From contig VXAI01000091.1 of NCBI GenBank assembly GCA_013399305.1, positions 1,901,759 through 1,965,758 on the forward strand: 64,000 bases of DNA. The letters are read 5' to 3'. This document shows positions 48,801 through 62,100 of this stretch, in pieces. Made by a program: the position numbers and the translations under genes. The notes under the pieces were generated by a model that saw nothing but the letters and a program-made list of their open reading frames with translations, was not told where the DNA came from and made no database searches. Every line of letters begins with the position of its first letter. Positions within the stretch are counted from its first letter, which is position 1. Source of the DNA: Rostratula benghalensis. Taxonomy: Eukaryota > Chordata > Aves > Charadriiformes > Rostratulidae.

Positions 48801-51415
48801 TCATCAGCACTTGCTCACATTCTAGGTCTTTATCGCACTAATGAGTACCCCTTTAAAGAGGATGCTGTAATGCTCTTTTCTTTTCTAAGAACTCCAATAT
48901 GTATATTCAGAATTTGGTGGACTGAAACATGCTTCTTCTTAAGGTGCAAGAGGGTAATATCCACAGTACTTAATCAGATCTTTTTTTGGCTGCTGCTGTT
49001 TACTCCATTTTGCATGAAGGACATAGGTGGAAAAGGAGAACTGGTGAAGCACTGATAGCAGATGGATGCAGTACGAAGAAGTAAGAAGAGATGTCAAGGT
49101 ATATTTAGCTTTAGGGATAAAAGATAAAAACAAAATTTTGAATAGGATGCAAAAAAGCAAGGACAGCCCCAGGAGTGAGCCAAAAGTGTACATGCATGTG
49201 CATGATTGGAGGGTGTCTGCCCAAAGCAAGACAAAGGGAAAAATATGACTTGGGGAAGAAAGTGAAAAATGGAGGCTAAGCAGAAGACATTGTACTATTT
49301 CAGGAGTGGTATTGTCAGCAATTGGACTGCAGTTTTGGTGAGAAGGCTGAAGCAGCAGTAAAATAGGGAAGAGATTACACAAAAAGATGGGATGGGAGTG
49401 GTTCAAATGGAGAGTAAATTGTTAAAGACTGTCATGATCTGAAAAGCTTGAGTCTGGGTAGGGCAATGGTGAAGGTTGAGAAGGACAGAGTAGGATGGGA
49501 GATATTGATTTCATATTTGGAGATACAAAGTTATTTTCTGATCACATTTTATATTCCAGCTGTCTTCATTTTGGTCTGCTGTAAATAGAACATAAGATAT
49601 ATTACCCCCATTATTAACCTTCCTTTTCCAACACCGTGTGTCGGCTCACTTGATGCATACAACAACAATCTTTTCAAAGCAAATAGAAAATGTTTATGAG
49701 GCTCCAAATAACCTGTGTAAGGAGAGAAAAACTTTCCAGTCCAGACTTTCTCAGCTACCCACTGCCTGCATGGGCTCCTCTGCCTTCCCACAGATTCCCA
49801 CTACAATTAATATAACCTTGAAGAAGTCTGTTAGGAAATGATACTCATATCATATTTGTATCACCAGGAGAAGCCTTGATTTTTGGTGTAACCAGTTCTG
49901 TGGGTTTGATAACCATTACTCACACTTCCTTCTTGATGTCTATCAAACATATCAACTTTATTCTGTATTGCCTATTTATAGTTTACAGTAGACACCAGCA
50001 ATGGCTTTTCTGTTGGCACTTTTCACAACCACTCTCACAAGGAGGTTTTTTCAGGACTGCATAAATGACCTGGTCTCCCAGACAGGCTGGCTTCTATATT
50101 TCTCCTTTTACTCTTTTTGTACTCCCTTAAAGACCTTAGAAAATACAATTCTAAACAAAACAATCATCACATGCTTCATGATCTTTATCTGTATTGCCCT
50201 CTTGTTTTTCATCTTTACAACTTGTGCACTGTGATGGAATCGTTATGGTTTTCTTTTTCCTGTTTCATAAAATAGGAGTAGTTTATGCACATCTGAAAAG
50301 GGATTATCAATAGCAGGAAAATACCTTTCCCATCTCAGAGAGAAATATTACTGTGGGTCAAATGCTGTGTTTTCCTAATGCAAAAGATGCAATTCAGAAT
50401 AGGCAAGTGAAATGTACTGTTTGACCAATAAAAAAGCGAGGAAAGGAAGAGATGTTAAATAGCCAGTCCTAGGTAAAGAGAACTAGATGCAAATACTAAC
50501 CAATGCTTTCCAAAGGGCTTCTGCAAAGATAAACCAAAGCAGTATTTGTATCCAAAAAGGCTGTATTTGCATATGAGACTGAAGATCTGTGTTATGTTTT
50601 GTGACAAAAACCATTCATAAAATACACAGCTTTTGCTGTGGATGTCCTCAAAATATGTCACCATTACTATACTTTGTAACACAGCCATTACTCCTGCTAC
50701 CTGATTCATCACTGTAGGATATATGCCAAGGCAGGGGATATTAACTTTTGGAATTTACAGAAGTACAGACATCTAGAAGAAGAGCAAATAAGGCCAAACT
50801 TTCTAGTCAGGTCTTGGTCGCCTCTTTCCAAAAGGCCTCATAGAAAGCCCTTTCATAGGACTTGCAGTAAGAGCAGGGCATAATATCTTAGGTAGCTGAG
50901 ATTGCAAATTTTTTTTTATCTATTCGAGCTGATATGTCTCAGCCTGATGATTCATGGTATCACGATAAATGTCCTGCAGAACCAGGTTTAACAATACAAT
51001 TCAGTGTTTTCAGCTACAGTTCAGTGGTTAGCTGTCAATAATCGGTTCACTCATCCCCATTTTCTGGGGAGCAACTAATCTGTAAGACATCTCTTCTCTC
51101 TGATTCCTGGAAACTCCCAGAGATGCAATAAAGGCAGCTTTGCTTCCAGGAGCCTAGTGTAGCTTTGCACGCTGCCAGCCATCTCCATCTGTGAGGGCAT
51201 ACAAACGCTGCGTGGTTCTAACTCCACAAAGCATTGACTTCAAGATGCAGATATATGCCCAGTGAGTACAAAGACTTACACAACTGTAAAGAGATGTAAA
51301 TCAAGTAAGATTATCAGGAAGAACAACAACTGCTGTGAGAAACATGACTTTATGCTCTGTAAGATAAAAAAAGAAAAAAGAGCAGTATTTCATAGTTTAA
51401 TTACTCTATTGTAGG
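48801..51415. other. Intergenic, no gene seen; purine-rich 49010-49510
   Basis: 49010-49510 is markedly purine-rich on the plus strand (many GAAGAA and AAAAGG words). The 155-codon minus-strand frame at 48939-49406 is a Leu/Ser-rich by-product of this bias. The rest is ordinary AT-rich sequence. Confidence 0.5.
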
Positions 51416-51460
51416 NNNNNNNNNNNNNNNNNNNNNNNNNNNNNNNNNNNNNNNNNNNNN
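51416..51460. other. Assembly gap (45 N)
   Basis: Forty-five N. The A/G-rich left flank and GGGG start on the right give no clue to the missing sequence. Confidence 1.
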
Positions 51461-54400
51461 GGGGCAGACATAGCCCTAGATCTCAATGCGGTACCTTAAA
51501 CATGGGTGTTTAGAGGCATCTGAGATGTCCTGGATTTCTTTGCCCCCAGATGCCACCCAGAAGACTATGTCCTTCCTGTAGATCCCATGTCATCTTTGTC
51601 CACCCTGCACTGATATCTTATATCTGTCTATAAGAGAAATTAATCATTCAAGAATGGACTAGAATTCTCAGAGCATTTAACAACCAAAGAACCTGCAGGA
51701 CAATACCCCACTGGCCCAGAGGCACGCTCATAATCAGGCGATGAAAGTCATCCTAACATGAAAAGACATATGCCTGACATAGCAGGCAGTATTCTAGCTT
51801 TGTCAGCAAGCAACAAGAGACTGGAGATTCAGTTTGGTCACCATGAGCCTTGCCACGAGGGTGCAAGGGGGCCCTGTCCTCTGGCCTTGCAAAATCCCTG
51901 TTTGCAAACAGGGAACTGCATGCAATGCAAGAAGTGATGGAGAACCTGCCTCCCACCTGGACACACCTCTTCAGTTTCCTAATTCCAAGGGTACCTTTCT
52001 GCCCTTAGGAGACCATCAAATGAAGGAGATACCAAGGATGAAGCCAGGCCTGAATCAGTAGCATATCAGACACTCCTCAGTAACTGCCTGTGGTTATATA
52101 TAGCTTTACCCTGTGGTACCCCTAGGAAATGCAAGGGACTTATCCCTCCCAGAAAGCCTATGCAATATAGCACTGGGTAATAACGGGATGATGAGCTACC
52201 ATTTCTGGCTAGCTGACCTACCGCCACAATAACTTGTTTGTCTGCATAAACCTCATGGAAACTTAGCGCATGCTAAAATGCCAGCCTGAAAAACAAGATA
52301 CATTTCTATCAGATTGTCACCAGACCAATTTTAATCTTAATCTTCCTGGGCTAAACAACCCCTTCTGCTGAGGGCTCCAGATGGGATAAAAAGAATGCAA
52401 ATAGCAGTCTAATCAGCGTGACAGAAAGGGAAGATGTGGGAGCAGAGCCTTGTTTTCTACTATTTGAAACCCAGCCAATGAGTCATTTAATCTGCAGCAA
52501 CATGTATAGTACCAGTAGCTTGTAAAGGAGATGATTAATATAAATTTTAAAACTTTTTTAAAGATGTAAAGTTGCAGATAGTTTCCTGTAGGCAGGTGGA
52601 ACACCACCTCTGGCAACATCCAAATTGTCTGAAAGAATTAAGCATCAAATTTCTTTCAGCAACCTGTGTAAGTACTTGGCCAATTTCAGTAGATACAATC
52701 TCACTAATAATATTTCTTGCACTTTCTTTCACATTGTTTTTGGTTGGATCTTTTTCAGGTTTTTGTTTGGAAACCAACTGAAATAGAGAGATCCCCTCTT
52801 TTTTCCAAATATTTACTTTTCTCTCCATATCTGACTAAGCTTGTGCTGCAATAACTCTGTGTTTTCTAAACTAGAAAGGTGCTTCATACTTAATCAGTAG
52901 GTGGTGATGGGGTTTTTTCCTGCTCTCTGTTTATAAAGAAATTATCCATAAAGGGAGATAACAGGGGAAAAAAAAACACAAAGAAGTAGGCTGCTCCCTC
53001 TTTCAGTCTGTATCCTTCATTTACCTTTAGTTGACTGGGAACAGATATTTAAAATAAACCAAAAATAAACTAAAAGAAACAACAACAACAGAAAAATCGG
53101 ACACAAGAAGTGCATGAGGTGACACCCTGCCTAGGTTGAAGCAGTCTCCACCATGTACAGACAGGCTTTGGCACCCAGGTAAGAAGAGGGATGAGGATAC
53201 GAGGAATTTCAGCCTCTTGCAATTTCAGTTAGATTAGTGTGAGCAAAATACTGCCTGTGGTTCCTGGGGACAAAGTGCCAAACCATCTGCCCATGCAGCT
53301 GTGTGCGGGTTTCGGGCCATGCTGGAGGAGCGAGGGCTCGCTAGTGGGACAGGGAGAGGGCAGTGGTCCTCTCCACTCTGGGCAGGCTCACATGCTGCTC
53401 ACTCTCAGAGTGGTAGGTCAGGAAAGTTTGTCCTCCAAACAAATATAAGCCATGGCTTTTCCCTCAGCTCATCTCACTAGTATTTCACTTCTAGAGGTTT
53501 CTTTGTAAAGCTGGTCCTGCAGAATTTGGTTGCATCCTTAATCTAGATTATTTTAACTGAGATCTCAGCATGGGAGAGCAGCCATAGTCTAAGAACTCAA
53601 TCTAAATCTGACTGAAATTGCTGGAGAGACTCTTGCTGGGTTCAGTGCACTTCATATTAGGTATATGAAACATCGTCTGCCTACACATTACAAATCATGG
53701 TTGCAAGCTGAAACAGGTTGCCTGGTTCACAGAAACAGGTTCACTCCGGACCGACATGAGGGCAATGCAAGATCTTCACATATAAAGTATTTACACATTT
53801 GTATGGTGTAAATATTTGCTCTTTCCAAATGAACTTAAAGTTCCCTTTGGAAAAACTTCAAGGTTTGCCAACAGCTTCTAGCATTATTCCACATTTCTAC
53901 AGATCCAAATGATAAATTTTTATCTCGGTCACGTTAAATAAAATTGTATAAAGGTTTGTTCAAATGAGTAAAATATTTGTAAACCAAAGTTAACTGTAGC
54001 TTTCTCGTCTTGCTTATCTGTTCAAACCCTCCAGTCCCCCCCACTTCCATGCAGCAGATATCCCAGTTTTAAGACATTTATTCCAGCACTAACTGCACTG
54101 ACTTTGTTAAGGTGATAGCATTTCTGCTGTGGTTGAAATTGTTTTGGTGACTTTACTGTAAGGTTCACAGATGATGATGCTGGCCAAAAAAAAAAAGTAT
54201 TCCAAGTGTGGATTAGACTCTACTTCTGCAAATATTTCTGCCCAGGTGGATTCACGTAAAGAAGCGATCTCACTGAAGTCAATGGGATGAAACACCATCT
54301 CAAAGGATATAGGTAACCGCCTACAGTATGGTAAATAATTAAGCTTCCACAGACAACAGATAAATTTGATATAATTGAGGAGGTAAGAGTGTGGACAGAT

Positions 54401-55865
54401 CCTGGGGGCAGCTAATAGTAGGACATGCTTTCCAGAGTTGCTTGCTGCAAGCACAGTTAAATGATTTGTATTAATGCTATGGCCAAACACCTTGTGGAAT
54501 GGAGAATACGGGTGCAGTGTTGGCTGTGGACCATCTACCCTTACAAAGAGTAACCAGTTCACCCTTACAAAGAGCTAAACCAATTCTAAGCTTGTCACAG
54601 TATGAAAGGCCCTCTGCAAAAGTGAACCTGTTTCAGGACCATCTCAAGTTCACTACAGTAGGTTTTAATTTGTATGCAAAAGACCACATTCAGTGAGCTT
54701 GCTGCCAATTACGATTATTTATGGAGAACATGATGTTTAATTTCAAGCCTCATAGGTTCAAGGAAAAGAGGGCAGGCCCTGAATGAATACGGATGGGAGA
54801 CTCCCGACAGTGCTGGCATGCAGCAGGACACGAAATTTGGCTACAGACAGACATCCCAGAGTGATGCAGCAGCGGGGACAAGATGACCCTGCCCTCCCTT
54901 GTCTGGGCTGCCACCTCCTGGCTTGTGAGAGCCCTCCTTTCCCTTTCAGTCCCCATGAACTCAACTAGTGTGGGCAAAACCAAGTAATTTCAACTGAAAG
55001 AGTCTTGGGAGGAAGTGGAGGGACACTTTGCAGGAGGTGGGGGTTGCGGCCAGCCCCCCTTTTTGCAGATGGGCCACAGGCCACACCTGGGGATACTCCA
55101 TAACAGTGAGCCTCACTCCTGAAGACCACCAAAACCTCGCCACTGGCTGGCTCTTTATCCAAAACTTTGCTTTTCATGCAAGGATTCAGAATTTTAAAAA
55201 TTATTTTGAAGTACTTTTGAAAGTGGCCCATTCTTGGCAGGGTTACATCAAAGCTTGGACAGGTTGCATACACTACAAGGTCACAGAGCAGCAAGCCGAG
55301 AGCACCCCAGGCTCAGAAGCTGCCAAAGGGAAGGAGCTGCTGGCAGGTTTTAACAGGCTCCCTCCAATGGAGATTTTTAATAGGCACAAAACACCACAGC
55401 AATAAAAATGTGATGTGCTAACTTCAGGTAAGCTTGAGAATGAGCTTCCCGAGGAAAGCTTGCTGTTGCTTTCCAGAGAAGCACGGCCTACGCCTTATCC
55501 CAATTTATCTGGCCTGGCAGCTACCAAGCCTGTTGGCACAGGGCTTATCCAGTCCTTAACTACAAATCTTAGACATCAAATTAAAATTCAATAAAAAAAT
55601 AAAAAAAGGCTAGGTGAGTTATTGTTAGTGATTTTTAGAGGTGATTACAGTGTACCATATGAAATAGGCAGATATTACACTGGATCCTGCCAACTAAATT
55701 GTGTTACACTGAATATGATGAGGTATTTCTCTTTATTACTTGCTAAGAAAAAACAAGGGTGTTTCCAGTAACAGCAGTATTATTGCTAATGTAACAGATG
55801 AGTAAAATCTCAGTTACAATGATGTATAAAGTTCCTGCTATCTGTGTATTCAGGAAAGATAAATT
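51461..55865. other. Intergenic, no gene seen
   Basis: Includes a 14-bp direct repeat ACCCTTACAAAGAG at 54537-54550 and 54561-54574 (24-bp spacing), and an A-run at 54187. Around 54270 the words CACTGAAGTCAATGGG resemble an old amniote repeat. No supported exon. Confidence 0.5.
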
Positions 55866-56105
55866 ACTTCTGAGACAGGCAGGGAAGGGCCACCAAGATG
55901 ACAAGAGCATGGGAATATATGATGCAAGAGAAAACTGAAATAATTTATCCTGACAAAAGAAAAATTGAGGGATTAGTTTGCTGCTACATAATACCCGGGA
56001 TGAGCACCATGGCAGAAGATCCAGCCAAGCTGACTATCAGAAGTGGAGCACCCTGGAGTGGCCTAGGTGCAGGAGCAATGAAGGCAAGCAACCTAATCTA
56101 AGAAT
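55866..56105 (+). mobile_element. Old CR1-like LINE fragment
   Basis: Follows CR1 3' order with many changes: GGGCCACCAAGATGACAAGA, AGAGAAAACTGAAATAATTT, AGAAAAATTGAGGGATTAG, GCTGCTACATAATACCCGGG, GCAGGAGCAATGAAGGCAAG. The terminal 3' end motif is missing. Orientation is sense on the plus strand. Confidence 0.55.
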
Positions 56106-59100
56106 GGACCTTATTTTCATGTTTTTTACAGGCTTTAAATGAAATGTTTGGAGGGTTTTGGTGTACAAAAATCAAAAAGGTCCTTCCCTCTCTTGGTTCT
56201 TATGTTTTACAATTTGCTGCGCTGTGGCACGGTGTCAGCAGCAGTTCTCAGCTCTGCCACACTGCCTTCTGTGTATTGCATATTATCAAAATGCAAAACC
56301 CTCTGGCTTTTGGTAATATGGTTAGCCAAGGTGACTGCTGCAGCAGCAGCAGGTAAGAGTTGATAACTTTCCTGTAGTCAAGTTGCAAATTACTGATCTA
56401 TAGTCTATGACAGTGAAAGGAGAATGCTGTGGCATGTAGCATGTAGCATATACTAATATAGCTCCATATTTCTTAATCCATCAGGGCGAAAAGCACTGCT
56501 TTCTGCTGTGCACATTTTAAGATACTTAGTTGTTAAAATAATATAAAATATTCAGTAATCAGTATCAGTAAATTTATAGAAGGGTAAAACACAATCCATC
56601 AAAAAGCAATAGACAAATTCTCTGGAAGTAGCAAATAAACTGTTATGAAAATTCTTGGTAGTGCTTTCTACATGTATCTCCATATCTGGTCATATGCTTT
56701 GCTAAGAAGAGCATAAAGGTGGTTAGCACAATAACAGTGACCAAAAGATGATAATTACTGTATTGTTCCTATGATCAAGTTGCAAATTAGAGATCAAGAC
56801 TGGGACATATAGAGAGAGGACAGCAGTCCTGATGGGATCTATCTTGGCAGGACTGATAAATAATAATAAAACTACAAATCCAAGAACGAAAAATCATGAG
56901 TTGGACCCAAGTCACAATAATAATTTTATTTTTATGGTATTTTTAGATATGTAAGAGAATTTGAAAAATGCATTTGTCTCCTCATTTGATAGCCCAAGTT
57001 TTTCCTGAGACCAGAGGAGCTGAAACTTACTAAAAGCAAAAGGGAAGGGAAGAACTTGGCATTTGCATGTCATCAGGATTTAGGATAAATATGTGACTGT
57101 GGGACTGAATTAAACAATGGCAATGCTTCATTTGCTGAAATAAACAAAATGCTCACATACCAACTATTTCAAAAGCAATTAATATAAATGGCTTTGTCAG
57201 AACAGCTCTGTTTTCTAGTTATTAGATGTTGGTTGTTTTACTCCTCAGTAAGGTAAGTTTGGTGAGAGATCTCTTTGATTTACAAAACACTTTCTTTGTT
57301 GCAAAATCCCATCTATAAACAAACAAGTTTATTGCAACTTAAGCCGCAATGGCTCCTATTATACTGTCAGTTCCGATTAACTTCACCATAATCTGGTACA
57401 TCAGTTTATTATAACAGGCAGACACGGGTTTCTTCTCATGAGAACAAAGTAATGGATATGGGGAATGAAGACCTTTGTTTTTAAGGCTGCAGTGTGTTCT
57501 AATGCAGTGAAAACCAACAACAAGAACGAGAACAAGGATTTTGGTGCTGGCCTAAAACAAGCGCTGGCATTCTTCTCACTGAGAAAATCCCACATTATGA
57601 GACCTTGTCCAGTATCAGTTTAATAACCTCTGCACAGCTCACTGTAGTGGTGAGGGAGCCGTTTTCCAACCCACGTTGCCCAGGCGGGTGGTGTGGAAAG
57701 TTTAGTTTAATAATTTTCCCTTGTTGTTTAAACAGGTTAAGTAGATTTCAGTTTTGCCAAATACTTTACATGGAATAAATCATTCGAGAGCCCGGACAGT
57801 TATGCTGAAAGAATTAATTTCTGCATGACAACACTTGTCATCACTTTTCCATTGAATCAAAAAACAGATCTCAAAGACAGTTACAATTGAATAAGAGTCT
57901 CTTATTTACAAAGCAAAAAGTAACTGTGCTTTGTTAAACCTTCAGATATTTTGTTTGATGGCTAAGGTCAGAAGGAAATAAAACAGTTTTAAGAGTGAAT
58001 AAGAAGATAGTCTGAAATGCCGCACTGTGGCTTGCTAAGTATTTTTTCCCACGTGACAAAGCAACCTTTTATCTTATTTTCTGGCTGGTGAGTCTAGATT
58101 TCACAACGTGAGTGACAGAGATGACACAACTCTGGGTTGTCTCTTGGCTCTTCCCTCTGATCTTACAAGAGGGGGCATGGGGACAACAGCCAGGTCTTTT
58201 GTCTCCTACAACAAGAACTTCACCTTCGCTTACCTGTAGATTCCTTCTTCACCCCTTGACACAAGCCCTGCATTCAAAAGAGGCATGCCCTGAGCAGGCA
58301 AAAATTGTAGGAAAGGGACAAGCTGTGACCATGCAGTTGCCCAGAGGAAAAAAATTAGGAGGGAGAATCTTGCAGGCTGACATCTTTATGGGAACAAAAT
58401 AACATATCAATAAATCTCCACTTCTGCAATGATCCAGCAAGTACAAAAATCATCGTTTTTGGAGCAGGAGCACTTAGATCTGGAAGTGACTAATTAGTAT
58501 ACATAACAATAATGACCAGCTGCAAAAATCCTACTCTGATTAAAACTTACTTGATGTTACAAGTATTCAGGATTTGCACAAATAAATCCCCCAAACAAAA
58601 ATTTCCATCAGGGAAACAGGCTGTCCCACCTGTTTAAAACCTTGAAGAAAAAGGAGAAGCTAAATTCTCCTCCCTAGGACATGACACTGAAAACCCAAAG
58701 ACTGGGAAAAACCCAAACTAGCCACTGAGAAAATGTTGCCCATGAAACTGCAGCACCCCATAGCAATTAGGCACTCTCTTTACATGCAGGCAAATTAATA
58801 CGTTGCTTAACACCAATGAAGTTTGACAGGTATGTTTACCTGCAGGCTCAAAAGATCAAATGATGAAGAGTGTTGAAGTTGTAAGTTTAATGCTAAGAGG
58901 GTTGATGTGTGCAAATTTCACAACCATCTCAGGTTTTACATCCCTTCTAAACCTGTTTTTGAGCCTTTTGAAAGCGTCTCTGAACATTTCCGCTACACTG
59001 AAGTATCCAGTCCTCATCCCAGTCTTGCTGGCTCCTGAGCTTAGTTGCTTTTTTTTGGCAATGAGTTTCAAGTTCCAGCTGTACATTACATAAAATGCAT

Positions 59101-62100
59101 TTCCTTTAATGTATTTGGAATTTGCTCATATTTCATCTCTGACTGTCCCCATACTCCTGTGTTGGGAGAAAGGTAATACGAGCAACAAATCAAACTGCTC
59201 TAAATACTTTACTAAGTTGTCTAATTTTACACATTCCCTTTTGCTTATGCCTTCCCAAACAAAAAAAGCTCAAATCTTTTCACTCTCTCTGGAAGCTTGG
59301 ATTTATTGGAGGGGACAGGAGCAGGCATTTTCCACTCTTCCTGTGCTGAAAGGGGAAACGGAAAGCTCTGCAGTCAGAAAAGGACTGACACATCAGGCCT
59401 GATGAGGAATGTCTAAAGATGCAGAGATCAAACTGCTGGACCAGGCACATCCCAGAGAAAGCGAGGCTTTCTCAAGCATCAGCTTGAGGCATCATTAGAA
59501 AATCATGTGCTCATACACTTCTAGGTTCTAAGGTTGAGGAAGGCAATGAGTAAATTAGACTACTGGGTGCTTTCCTGGGTGATTCTGTCTCTGCTGTCAG
59601 ACACTAATAAAAGCAGCTCCCACCTCAGATGTCAGTGGATGAAACATGAGTAATTCATTTAGTCACCTTAAGAAGCTTCTCAATCTGGTGCTGCCTTTTT
59701 TCCTTTCAAGTTTGAGACTTTACTCCTCTAAAGCATTGCTGACGGCAAATGTTGCAGACTTGTGCAAATAATTATCTTTCAAATGCATTTCTTTAGTCAT
59801 TGCTAGGTTTCAACGTTACCATTTCAAACCCATCTTAGAAATGTGTTTCCTAAAAGGAACAGTGATGACACTGCAATGCTGGGCTAAGGAGAATGTAAGC
59901 TTTGTCCTAGTGAAAGCAGAGACTCAGATTTCAAATTTTATTGTTTCTTAATACTTTTCACGGCAAAATCGGATTTCCCATATTACAGATATAAAATTAC
60001 CAAATCATGGAAAACTACCATAAATGAGTTGTATAAAACTGCAAGCAAGAGTGCTCATCTCAAAATCCTTAGCAGGAATGCAGACTCAAATGTCTTGTTT
60101 GTGCAGTGCACATTTTTTAGAGTCACAAATTCCAAAAACTGAAATATGTAGATTCTCCACAGCTCAGGCTTTTTTAGCCTTCCTCTCAGAGCCCTTCATC
60201 CATTTGAGCAGTATCAGTGTCTAGGGGAGGTCTCGTGTATAGTTTTATAACGCAAAACCCAAAAGCTTCAGTCTGAAACTAGAAACAATTAAGCTACTTC
60301 TGAAATTGTAATACGGGTGTATGGACAGAAATAGAGAGTTTTCTCATAAAGAAATGCAGAGAAGTGAATACGTCTACATCTGGAGCGCTACTGACTTTAC
60401 CACAGTGAGTGGTCAAAAAGACAGAGAGCAGGAGTTTAAGCAGCAGACCTCCCTCTGATAGCTGTAGATGAGTTTGTTGCTGCCCCAGCAAGAAGCAAGT
60501 TGAATCAACTGTCAGAACCATGAGCTGGGATTGACTAGACTGAGGCCATGAGGAAAAAAGCCTGGGCTGACTGTGACAAACCAGATAAACCACCTGCTTT
60601 GGAAACCCAAGCCCATTGCCAAAGCCCTGAGTATGCATATTCATGATAACCAAAATATGCAGACTAAACGCCTTAGAAAAGGCTCAAGTGAATCTAGAAG
60701 GCAGCCTGCCCCTGTGCTGCTGCGAGGTGGGCTCACTGCCCAAGTCTCATGCCATACCAACTTTTACTGGTGTGCCAAGGTAGCACATACCCTCTGTGCA
60801 CCCTGTTCATCCCTGGGCTGGTCCCTTTTGACACTGGGTGCTTCAGCAGCTCTTCTCTGGCCCCATGCATGCCACTGGGAGGGGATAGAGAAGGTCTGCC
60901 ATCCTCAGCCCTCTGAGGATCCAATTGAGCCTGATGGTGCCACTGGGAAAAGCCATGTCTAAAGACTGACTGACACTTAGATACTTCTCCTTGGAGATGA
61001 GAAATATCAGTAATGTTACAGTTCTATAGACCAAAAAGAGATTATAAATAGAAGATTAAAAGCTGCCAATAAAATTGGCAAAACATCGTGTCGGTTTTGC
61101 TCAGTATTGTTTTTTGATCAAAAACTTGTGTGCTATTAATTCTCACTCTCCAGCACAGCATGAAAGAGAAGAACATGACACATCAGGAAAAAAAAAGGAG
61201 CACTGAAGAATGATTGATGTAGCAATGCCTTATATCTTTTTAGTGGAAAGCTGGACTGAGAAACAACATACATGCATAAAAAGTAGCTGCAGCATTAAGG
61301 CCTGTCTGGCTCTCTAATGCATAAACTAATCAGAAAACAAATTTATTGAGTGACTGGAAAACGGGAGAAATATGCTCTGATAAGGCCTTTCATAAGATTC
61401 TAGATTTTTGCACCTACAAAAACACTGCCTTACTCCCATCCAAAAGCCGTATGCCACTCCTGCCTACACTTTCATTAGTCCTACAAGCAGTGCTGTGAGC
61501 AGTGAAGCTAATGATTTGTGTCCTGTAGTTGAGTTGTGCCTACTAAAGGGTGAGCTTGTGATGAAGCTTGCTTGTCAACAAAATCCAGATGATATGTCTC
61601 TCTTCTCTCCGGTTTGACTGAAGCTCATAGGGACATCCAAAACCACAGGGATGGCTGTCTGTAATCCCAGGTGGCCACTGGGTTCATAAGCAGTTTGCAG
61701 AGCACTAAGACACACACACATGTGCAGTCGGCAAGTACTGTGCTTGCCTTGCCTCCCCAGGAAACTAGCTAAAACCAGATGCCCGCCTCATCTTTTTGTT
61801 AAAGGAGAGCATCCAAGAGAAATGTGGACAAATATTTTGCAGAACTGCTGCCTACTTCTTCTGAATAATTGCTGCATTAAGGAAAGTTGGAACAGCCTCA
61901 GAGATCAACACATAGTTCAGATTTCATGAATAGCTGGGCACGAAAAGCCAGGAAAGAGAACGGTCCAGTAAGGCTGTAGGTGGTCAGGCACATCTGCTAA
62001 GACAATTGAAAGGGTTCAGACTTGAAAAACAATGAAGAAAAACTAATTGGGAGACCAGGACTCCAGTGGCAATAGGACACAAAGCCTTCCTCTTCAGTAA

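Noticed and set aside
48939..49406. 155-codon minus-strand frame rich in Leu/Ser/Phe that looks membrane-like
   Set aside because: The complement of a purine-rich stretch gives Leu/Ser/Phe by bias. No splice borders, conserved motif or family resemblance.
54107..54562. 151-codon minus-strand frame
   Set aside because: No recognisable domain. It crosses an A-run and a 14-bp direct repeat, and its composition looks random.
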